Shown: piece by piece, positions 1-7,673 of the stretch | Layout of the letters: each line of letters starts with the position of its first letter | How positions within the stretch are numbered: position 1 is the stretch's first letter | Assembly: GCA_030043335.1 (NCBI GenBank) | Contig: JASHXX010000440.1 | Span: forward strand, 1-7,673 | DNA length: 7,673 nt | Direction of reading: 5' to 3' | From: Xanthobacteraceae bacterium | Lineage (GTDB): Bacteria > Pseudomonadota > Alphaproteobacteria > Rhizobiales > Xanthobacteraceae | The notes under the pieces: model-generated | The model's database searches: none | What the model was told of the DNA's origin: nothing | What the model saw: only the letters and a program-made list of their open reading frames with translations | Translations under genes and position numbers: made by a program

Positions 1-1
1 C

Positions 2-82
2 GCCGATCTGGTCACCGAGATGACCTTGGTGAAGCACCATTTTGCCGCCGGCGTGAAGGCCCAGCCGGGCATCGAGTTCTGA
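2..82 (+). CDS. cobO: 3' end of cob(I)yrinic acid a,c-diamide adenosyltransferase (partial)
   Basis: Only the last 26 codons and a TGA stop are present; the gene runs off the left edge. The visible peptide ends in [15 protein letters not shown], which matches the usual C-terminus of CobO/BtuR-type ATP:corrinoid adenosyltransferases (H-F-x-A-G-x-K-A-Q-x-G-I-E-F). These enzymes transfer the adenosyl group of ATP to the cobalt of the reduced corrinoid in the cytoplasm. The stop lies 13 bases before the cobQ start, on the same strand, and CobQ uses the adenosylated product, so the two are probably co-transcribed. The assignment rests on this short tail plus the neighbour; the catalytic part, including the P-loop, is outside the window. 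Confidence 0.8.
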   Translation, partial: ADLVTEMTLVKHHFAAGVKAQPGIEF

Positions 83-95
83 GCCGGGCCCCACA

Positions 96-1556
96 ATGAC
101 CTCCCGCGCGCTGATGTTCCAGGGCACCGGCTCGGACGTCGGCAAATCGTTGATCGTCGCCGGGCTCGCGCGCGCCTTGACGCGGCGCGGCCTGCGAGTT
201 CGCCCGTTCAAACCGCAGAACATGTCGAACAACGCCGCGGTCACCGCCGACGGCGGCGAGATCGGACGCGCCCAGGCGTTGCAGGCGCGCGCCGCCAAGG
301 TAGCGCCGAGCGTGCACATGAATCCGGTGCTGCTCAAGCCGCAGAGCAAGATCGGCGCGCAGATCGTGGTGCAGGGCCGCGTCTGTGGCAGCGCCAAGGC
401 GGCCGCGTATCAGCAGATGAAGCCGGAGCTGTTGCCGGCGGTGCTCGACAGCTACGCGCGGCTTTGCCGTGAGGCCGAAATTGTGCTTGTCGAAGGCGCC
501 GGCAGCGCCGCTGAGCTCAATCTGCGGGCGAACGACATAGCCAATATGGGATTCGCGCGCGCCGCGGGCGTGCCGGTGGTGCTGATCGGCGATATCGACC
601 GCGGCGGCGTGATTGCAAGCCTGGTCGGCACCAAGGCGGTGCTCGCGCCCGCGGACGCGGCGCTCGTTTGCGGCTTCATCGTCAACAAGTTTCGCGGCGA
701 TCCGGCGCTGTTTGCCGCTGGCATGGAAGCGATCGCCGCGGCGACGGGCTGGGAGGCGCTTGGGCTTATTCCGCACTTTGCCGACGCGCGGCTGCTGCCG
801 GCCGAGGATGCGCTCGCGCTTGAACAAGGCCGGCCGGCGAAGCCGCGGGCGCGGGTGCGCATCGCGGTGCCGATCCTGCCGCACATCGCGAATTTCGATG
901 ACCTCGATCCGCTCGAAGCGGAGCCGCAGATCGAGATCGTGCGGGTGCGGCCGGGCGCGGCGCTCCCGGGCGATGCCGATCTCATCATCTTGCCCGGCTC
1001 GAAGGCGACGGTCGCCGATCTCGCCGCGCTGCGCGCTGCCGGCTTCGACATCGACATCGCCGCGCATCGTCGGCGCGGCGGCATGATTCTCGGCCTGTGC
1101 GGCGGCTATCAGATGCTTGGCCGCAGCATTGCCGATCCGGGCGGGATCGAAGGCCCCGCCGCGACCGTCGAGGGCCTCGGTCTTCTCGAGGTCGCAACCA
1201 CCCTGTCGGAGGAGAAACGGCTCGAGCCGGTGTGCGGCTCAACGCACGACCGCGCGCCTTTTGCCGGCTACGAAATGCATATGGGCGTGACCGAAGGGCC
1301 GGATTGCGCTCGGCCGTTTGCACGGCTTGCCGACGGCGCGCCGGAAGGCGCGGTCTCGGCGGACGGCCGGGTGATCGGCACCTACGTGCACGGGCTGTTC
1401 GCCGATGACCGCCAACGCACGGGCTGGCTTCATCGTTTCGCCGCTGGCGCGTCGACGATCGCCTATGACGATTTGGTCGAGCGGGTGCTCGACGATCTCG
1501 CCGCACATCTTGCCGCGCACCTCGATCTCGACCAGCTGCTCAGCTTGGCGCGATGA
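96..1556 (+). CDS. cobQ: Adenosylcobyric acid synthase (glutamine-hydrolysing)
   Basis: This 486-residue protein has the full length of the CobQ/CbiP family. CobQ amidates adenosylcobyrinic acid a,c-diamide at four side chains, using glutamine and ATP, to give adenosylcobyric acid. The N-terminal ATP-binding domain begins with [11 protein letters not shown] (P-loop G10-S18) followed by the characteristic [22 protein letters not shown] and NDIANMGFA lie in the middle, and GDIDRGG follows. The C-terminal class I-like glutamine amidotransferase domain shows [10 protein letters not shown] with the nucleophile Cys335, and GTYVHGLF with His432. The start is the first ATG after the cobO stop; the Shine-Dalgarno is poor (only a GAGCCGGG stretch), which is compatible with translational coupling to cobO. 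Its 3' end overlaps the convergent cobD by 17 bp. Long open frames on the minus strand of this gene are GC-driven shadows. Confidence 0.96.
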   Translation: MTSRALMFQGTGSDVGKSLIVAGLARALTRRGLRVRPFKPQNMSNNAAVTADGGEIGRAQALQARAAKVAPSVHMNPVLLKPQSKIGAQIVVQGRVCGSAKAAAYQQMKPELLPAVLDSYARLCREAEIVLVEGAGSAAELNLRANDIANMGFARAAGVPVVLIGDIDRGGVIASLVGTKAVLAPADAALVCGFIVNKFRGDPALFAAGMEAIAAATGWEALGLIPHFADARLLPAEDALALEQGRPAKPRARVRIAVPILPHIANFDDLDPLEAEPQIEIVRVRPGAALPGDADLIILPGSKATVADLAALRAAGFDIDIAAHRRRGGMILGLCGGYQMLGRSIADPGGIEGPAATVEGLGLLEVATTLSEEKRLEPVCGSTHDRAPFAGYEMHMGVTEGPDCARPFARLADGAPEGAVSADGRVIGTYVHGLFADDRQRTGWLHRFAAGASTIAYDDLVERVLDDLAAHLAAHLDLDQLLSLAR

Positions 1557-2511
1557 CGATGAGCGTTAGCAAAGCGAGGAGCGCAAGCAGAAGCGCGTCC
1601 GCCACGCGGTAGAGCGCAAGCGCGCGCCGGATATCGGCGGCGTTTGCATCGCGGCGACCCCCGTCGCCCATGATCGCGTCTTCGACCAGGACGCCGCCAT
1701 AGACGCGCGGCCCGCCGAGCGCGAGACCGAGCGCTCCGGCCATCGCCGCCTCCGGATAGCCGGCATTGGGTGATCGGTGGTGTGCGGCGTCGCGCTTCAC
1801 AGCGCGCCATACTGCAGCGGCGGAATTTTGTTTGCTCAGCGCCGCCGCTGCGGTGAGGAGGAGCGCCGCCAGGCGCGACGCCGGCAGGTTGACGAGGTCG
1901 TCGAGCCGGGCCGCGGCCCAGCCGAATGCGGCGTGGCGCGGCGTGCGGTGGCCGATCATACTGTCGGCGGTGTTGATTGCCTTGTAGAGTGCGGCGCCAG
2001 GAAGCCCGGCGATGCCCAGCCAGAAGACCGGCGCAACCACGCCATCGGAAAAATTCTCCGCCAGGCTCTCGATGGCGGCGCGCGCGATTGCGGCCTCGTC
2101 GAGCGCCTGCGTATCGCGGCCGACAATGTGCGCGACTGCGGCGCGGCCGGCGTCAAGGCCTTCGCGCTCGAGTGCCTCGGCGACATCGGCGACGTGCCGG
2201 TGCAGGCTGCGCTGCGCGATCAACGTGCTGGCGGCGAGGCCGGCTGCCAGAAATCCGAACGGCAGGCGCAACAGCGCGCGCTGCGCGACCAAGGCGATGG
2301 CGCCGACAACGGCAACCAGCATCAAGGTCGCGACGATGCCGGCGGCGCGCCGCTGCGTTTGGCCGTCGGTGTCGCGATTGAGCCCGCGGTCGAGCGCCTC
2401 GATGAGGCGGCCGATCCACGTCACCGGATGGCCAATCACGCGCAACGGGCACTGCGGATAGCCGAGACTGAGCTCGATCAGCATGGCGAGGAGGGCAAGC
2501 GCGACGGACAT
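1540..2511 (-). CDS. cobD: Adenosylcobinamide-phosphate synthase (CbiB family), membrane protein
   Basis: This 323-residue integral membrane protein joins adenosylcobyric acid to (R)-1-amino-2-propanol phosphate. The name follows Pseudomonas denitrificans usage; the Salmonella equivalent is cbiB. Family signatures in order: [11 protein letters not shown] (27-37), RSLHRHV (101-107), [10 protein letters not shown] (130-139), [19 protein letters not shown] (146-164), [13 protein letters not shown] (176-188), [16 protein letters not shown] (201-216) and [15 protein letters not shown] (247-261). Hydrophobic segments lie near 2-17, 57-80, 85-99, 160-175, 212-225 and 303-321. The frame is open upstream to an ATG at 2625, but that extension is Arg/Pro/Ser-rich and covers cobC. 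With the ATG at 2511 the Glu13-x-x-x-Gly-Tyr-Pro stretch sits where relatives have Asp-x-x-x-Gly-Asp-Pro, so this start is preferred. An AAGAG sits 4-8 bases upstream of it. The gene is head to head with cobC, whose product makes its co-substrate. Confidence 0.94.
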   Translation of the reverse strand: MSVALALLAMLIELSLGYPQCPLRVIGHPVTWIGRLIEALDRGLNRDTDGQTQRRAAGIVATLMLVAVVGAIALVAQRALLRLPFGFLAAGLAASTLIAQRSLHRHVADVAEALEREGLDAGRAAVAHIVGRDTQALDEAAIARAAIESLAENFSDGVVAPVFWLGIAGLPGAALYKAINTADSMIGHRTPRHAAFGWAAARLDDLVNLPASRLAALLLTAAAALSKQNSAAAVWRAVKRDAAHHRSPNAGYPEAAMAGALGLALGGPRVYGGVLVEDAIMGDGGRRDANAADIRRALALYRVADALLLALLALLTLIVIAPS

Positions 2512-2515
2512 GATG
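2482..2515. promoter_or_regulatory. Head-to-head start region of cobD and cobC with no spacer
   Basis: The palindrome CATG at 2509-2512 gives the ATG of cobD on the minus strand (2511-2509) and an ATG of cobC on the plus strand (2510-2512), so the two genes share two bases of start codon. A second CATG at 2482-2485 supplies in-frame ATGs for both proteins as well (Met10 of CobD, and the longer form of CobC). There is therefore no intergenic DNA. Each gene's promoter and ribosome-binding site must lie inside the other's coding sequence; AGGAGGG at 2489-2495 is inside cobD. I cannot point to convincing -35/-10 boxes. Confidence 0.6.
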
Positions 2516-3535
2516 CTCTTTGGCGGCGCGGAGGAGCCGCTCCTGCATGGCGGCGATCTAGGCGCCGCCCGGCGCCTTTTCCCCGGCGCGCCCGAACCTT
2601 TCGTCGACCTGTCGACGGGGATCAACCCCGATCCCTATCCGCTGCCGCGTCTTTCCGCCGATCTGTTCGCCCGCTTGCCCGCTCCCGGTGCCGTGCATGC
2701 GCTTGCCGCAATCGCCGCCCGGGCTTACGGCGCGCCCTCCGCCGCTCATGTCGTCGCTGCTCCAGGCACGCAAATTTTGCTGCCGCTCGTTGCCGCGCTG
2801 GCGTCTCGCGGTAGCGCCGCCGTCCTGGCACCCACTTATGCCGAACTCCCTCGCGCCGCGGCGCTAGCCGGCCATAGCGTCAAGTCGGTGCGTGAGATCG
2901 GCGACATCGGCGACGCCCGGCTGGCTATGGTCGCCAACCCCAACAATCCAGACGGCCGGCTCCACGACAAAGACGCCTTGCTCGCGCTCGCCGACAAGCT
3001 GCGGCCGCGCGGCAGCGTGCTGGTCGCCGACGAAGCGTTCATGGATGTCGGACCGTCCGACGCGAGCCTTGCGGCCGAAGTCTCTCGCGGCAATATCGTC
3101 GTGCTGCGCTCGTTCGGAAAGTTCTTCGGGCTCCCTGGCATCAGGCTCGGTTTTGCGCTCGCGGCGCCGGCGCTGGCGGCACGGCTTTCGGCCGCGCTCG
3201 GTCCGTGGGCGGTCTCCGGGCCGGCGCTTGCGGTCGGCGCCGCCGCGCTCGCCGATGCAGCCTGGATCGACAGGACGAGGCGGCGGCTCGCCAAGGCGGC
3301 GACACGGCTCGATGCGATCCTGTCCGACGCTGGTCTCGAGATCGTCGGCGGCACGAGCCTGTTCCGGCTGGCGCGCATGTCCGCGGCAAACGCATTGTTC
3401 CACCAGCTCGGCCGCGCCGGCATCCTCGCGCGCATGTTTCCGGAGAACGAAACTTGGCTGCGCTTCGGCCTGCCAGCCGATGCATCGCAGTGGCGACGCC
3501 TGCGAACGGCGCTCGAGCGTCGTCAACGACGCTGA
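2510..3535 (+). CDS. cobC: L-threonine-O-3-phosphate decarboxylase (PLP-dependent)
   Basis: A 341-residue class I/II aminotransferase-fold protein. In the B12 pathway this family (CobC of Pseudomonas denitrificans, CobD of Salmonella) decarboxylates L-threonine phosphate to (R)-1-amino-2-propanol phosphate, the substrate of the adjacent synthase. Visible features: LSTGINPDPYPLP (34-46), APGTQILLP at the cofactor phosphate site (84-92), NPNNPDGR (143-150) with the Asn that contacts PLP, VADEAF with Asp174, the Schiff-base lysine Lys204 in SFGKFFGLPGIRLGF, and WLRFGLP with Arg318 for the substrate carboxylate. The start is uncertain: ATGs occur at 2483, 2510 and 2513. The first would overlap cobD by 29 bp and has no Shine-Dalgarno. 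AGGAGGG at 2489-2495 is rather far (14 bases) from 2510, and ACGGA at 2504-2508 is well spaced for 2513. A histidinol-phosphate aminotransferase is the main alternative, but the cob context argues against it. Confidence 0.92.
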   Translation: MMLFGGAEEPLLHGGDLGAARRLFPGAPEPFVDLSTGINPDPYPLPRLSADLFARLPAPGAVHALAAIAARAYGAPSAAHVVAAPGTQILLPLVAALASRGSAAVLAPTYAELPRAAALAGHSVKSVREIGDIGDARLAMVANPNNPDGRLHDKDALLALADKLRPRGSVLVADEAFMDVGPSDASLAAEVSRGNIVVLRSFGKFFGLPGIRLGFALAAPALAARLSAALGPWAVSGPALAVGAAALADAAWIDRTRRRLAKAATRLDAILSDAGLEIVGGTSLFRLARMSAANALFHQLGRAGILARMFPENETWLRFGLPADASQWRRLRTALERRQRR

Positions 3536-3583
3536 TGACCGCGCGCCTTTCTTTGGCCCGCGGTGGGGCCCATATTGCGGGTG

Positions 3584-6553
<2,970 letters not shown>

Positions 6554-6662
6554 AGGTTTCTCGATCAATCCGCCGGCACGATCAAACGTCACAGAATTGC
6601 AATAACCTCGCTCGCCTCGATCTGACGCGGTGCGCTGTCGCTGTGGCGCGTCGGAGGGCGGC
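6554..6662. other. Gap between uvrB and the membrane-protein gene
   Basis: This 109-bp stretch follows the uvrB stop. I see no Rho-independent terminator (no GC hairpin followed by a T run) and no convincing sigma-70 promoter. The local AT-richer piece at 6585-6606 is the only candidate for promoter sequence. In-frame GTG codons upstream of 6663 would lengthen the next gene by 11 residues, but the Cys/Arg-rich extension lacks a ribosome-binding site. Confidence 0.4.
6653..6658 (+). promoter_or_regulatory. Shine-Dalgarno of the TIGR02206-type gene
   Basis: GGAGGG lies four bases before the ATG at 6663 and is the strongest ribosome-binding site in the window with usable spacing. It decides for the 6663 start over the GTG at 6630. 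Confidence 0.75.
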
Positions 6663-7400
6663 ATGGGTGCGCCGGGCGCATGGACGGTGTTCGTTCCCTA
6701 TGGCGAACTGCACGCGCTCGCGGTCGCCGTCTGTGCGCTGTTGATCGCCGCGCCAGCTCGGCTCGGGCGCGCGCTGCGCGCTGATCGCGAAGCGACCCTG
6801 CGGCGGATGCTGGCCGCGCTCGCGGTCGGCTACTGGCTCGCCTACAATATTTGGTGGAACTGGAACGGCATCGATCTGCGAACCGGACTGCCGCTGCAGC
6901 TCTGCGACGTCAACGGACTGATGGTGCCGCTCGCGCTCGTCACCGGCTGGCGCTGGGCGCGCGCCGCGTTGTATTTCTGGACCGCGGCGCTGACCCTGCA
7001 GGCGTTCATCCAGCCGGCGCTCGCCGCCGGACCGGCCGCTTTGGTGTTCTGGGCGTTCTGGACCGCGCACACCGTCATCGCCGCCTGCGCCGTCTACGAC
7101 CTCGCCGTGCTCGGCTTCCGTCCGGGCTGGAGCGATCTCGCCCGCGCGCTGATTGTCAGCGCGCTCTATCTGGCGCTGGTGGTGCCGGTGAACGCGTTGC
7201 TCGGCTCGGACTATGGTTTCGTCGGCAATCCGGCGTCCGACATTCAGGTCCCGCTATTCGTCTTGATGCTCGGCCCGTGGCCGCAGCGCGCCATCATCCT
7301 CATCGTGCTGGCGGCGCTCGGGTTCGTCGTGGTGCTGCTGCCGTGGCGCATTTTTGCTGCGCGCTCGGCGGATGCGCGACCGACGGCAGATCCGGCGTAA
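6663..7400 (+). CDS. TIGR02206/YwaF-type polytopic membrane protein (TMEM164-related)
   Basis: A 245-residue hydrophobic protein with about six or seven membrane segments, near residues 15-34, 48-66, 83-92, 97-113, 121-147, 155-176 and 195-227, and a short hydrophilic tail. Recognisable family blocks are VPYGELHALAV at the start, LPLQLCDVNGL (77-87), QAFIQPAL, FWTAHT with His136, SDYGFVGNP, and LGPWPQRAIIL, matching the LPLHLCD...NYGFL...LGPWP pattern of the TIGR02206/YwaF family. No signal peptide separate from the first membrane segment is apparent. Members are uncharacterised in bacteria; a eukaryotic relative, TMEM164, has been described as a phospholipid acyltransferase, so a lipid role is conceivable but unproved here. 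It lies on the same strand as uvrB with a 109-bp gap and its own strong Shine-Dalgarno; no functional link to uvrB is evident. Confidence 0.85.
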   Translation: MGAPGAWTVFVPYGELHALAVAVCALLIAAPARLGRALRADREATLRRMLAALAVGYWLAYNIWWNWNGIDLRTGLPLQLCDVNGLMVPLALVTGWRWARAALYFWTAALTLQAFIQPALAAGPAALVFWAFWTAHTVIAACAVYDLAVLGFRPGWSDLARALIVSALYLALVVPVNALLGSDYGFVGNPASDIQVPLFVLMLGPWPQRAIILIVLAALGFVVVLLPWRIFAARSADARPTADPA

Positions 7401-7537
7401 GGGCAAACGCCAAACGCCGTCGGCCGCGGCGCGGACGCCGGTCGAAGCAGGTGGCAATCAGCGGGTGATCATTTCCGCGATTTTCTTGTCCGTTGGGTTC
7501 ACGATCACGAGCTTCCGCTCCCGCATCGCGAAGTCAG
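7401..7537. other. Convergent intergenic region with a short coding-like frame
   Basis: This lies between the stops of the membrane protein and the Pro-Gly-Tyr-Tyr protein. CAAACGC occurs twice in tandem at 7404-7417. I see no clear bidirectional terminator. On the minus strand an ATG at 7526-7524 begins a 22-codon frame to a TGA at 7460-7458 (MRERKLVIVNPTDKKIAEMI plus two residues), with G or C at most third positions. Its frame is also open upstream through the GYY region. It could be a small protein, the frame-shifted remnant of a longer C-terminus, or chance. Confidence 0.3.
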
Positions 7538-7673
7538 CTACCACCAATATCGCCGCCGCCAATAGGGGCCGTAGTAGTAGCCATAGGGCCCATAATAGTA
7601 ACCCGGGCCGTAATAGTAGCCGGGCGGTGGCGCGTAGTAGCCCGGCGGCGGATAGTAGCCGGGTGGCGGCGGG
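7538..7673 (-). CDS. C-terminal part of a Pro-Gly-Tyr-Tyr repeat protein (partial)
   Basis: The minus strand encodes 44 residues before a TAG stop at 7540-7538; the gene continues past the right edge. The peptide is built of PPPGYY-like units that pass into YYYGP units and ends in PYWRRRYWW. Short secreted or envelope-associated proteins with GYY/PPGYY-rich ends are common in Bradyrhizobium-like bacteria, usually behind a signal peptide, which would be outside the window. Composition is extreme (Gly, Pro, Tyr and a basic, Trp-rich end), so function cannot be assigned. The neighbouring membrane-protein gene ends convergently at 7400. Confidence 0.65.
   Translation of the reverse strand, partial: PPPPGYYPPPGYYAPPPGYYYGPGYYYGPYGYYYGPYWRRRYWW
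7570..7673 (-). repeat. Degenerate GYY-codon repeats
   Basis: Five imperfect units of GGC-TAC-TAT/TAC, with an added Tyr codon in some, are spaced by proline or glycine codons on the minus strand, seen on the plus strand as recurring GTAGTAGCC and ATAGTAGCC. They encode the Pro-Gly-Tyr-Tyr repeats of the edge protein. Such low-complexity DNA creates long open frames in other registers, which should not be read as genes. Confidence 0.7.

Noticed and set aside
12..1067. Long minus-strand open frame (351 codons) opposite cobQ
   Set aside because: It is fully antisense to a clear cobQ, is Arg/Ala/His-rich with no recognisable motif, and is explained by high third-position GC.
2512..2625. N-terminal extension of CobD to the ATG at 2625
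   Set aside because: The 38 added residues are Arg/Pro/Ser-rich and overlap the start of cobC; the 2511 start aligns properly with family N-termini.
1777..2814. Plus-strand open frame of 345 codons opposite cobD
   Set aside because: The minus strand carries a complete set of CbiB signatures; the plus frame is a low-information shadow that also runs into cobC.
1..3535. Cobalamin riboswitch controlling the cob genes
   Set aside because: There is no intergenic space large enough, and no B12-box-like sequence was seen; if present it would be upstream of the window.
3536..3583. LexA/SOS box upstream of uvrB
   Set aside because: No GTTC-N7-GTTC or its complement is present in this gap or just upstream.
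7466..7673. Plus-strand open frame starting ISAIFLSVGF, Ser/Arg/Asn-rich later
   Set aside because: Mirror image of the GYY repeat coding on the minus strand; no Shine-Dalgarno and no family resemblance.

Overview
The window looks like a chromosomal stretch of a high-GC alphaproteobacterium, most likely of the order Hyphomicrobiales (Bradyrhizobium/Rhodopseudomonas/Xanthobacteraceae type). This is inferred from the aerobic-type cobalamin genes, a UvrB with the long N- and C-terminal tails typical of rhizobial relatives, a GC-rich palindromic repeat of a kind common in these genomes, and a Gly-Tyr-Tyr-rich protein at the right edge. No database search was possible.

Layout. Positions 2-3535 are a compact block of late cobalamin genes: the last codons of an adenosyltransferase (cobO), cobyric acid synthase (cobQ), then on the minus strand the cobinamide synthase cobD (CbiB family), and divergently the L-threonine-phosphate decarboxylase cobC. 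The block has only 13 bases between genes. cobO and cobQ run in tandem, cobQ and cobD overlap tail to tail by 17 bp, and cobD and cobC start head to head on one CATG. Positions 3584-6553 hold a large uvrB (excision-repair helicase, about 989 aa). Positions 6663-7400 encode a polytopic membrane protein of the TIGR02206/YwaF type, preceded by a good Shine-Dalgarno. The right edge carries, on the minus strand, the 3' end of a Pro-Gly-Tyr-Tyr repeat protein.

Function. CobO adenosylates the corrinoid and CobQ amidates it to adenosylcobyric acid. CobC makes the aminopropanol phosphate that CobD attaches, so the first four genes form a continuous run of late B12 steps. uvrB and the membrane protein have no evident link to B12.

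The most interesting structure is in the 3' end of uvrB. One palindromic REP/RPE-like element (6202-6256) and two near-identical 34-bp hairpin repeats (6341-6374 and 6449-6482, exactly 108 bp apart) lie in frame inside the C-terminal tail, between blocks that look like conserved tail sequence (KPxLDEMG twice, then a basic end). This looks like repeated in-frame colonisation of a tolerant protein tail by small repeats. I see no phage, IS, CRISPR, tRNA, rRNA, riboswitch or novel defence system.
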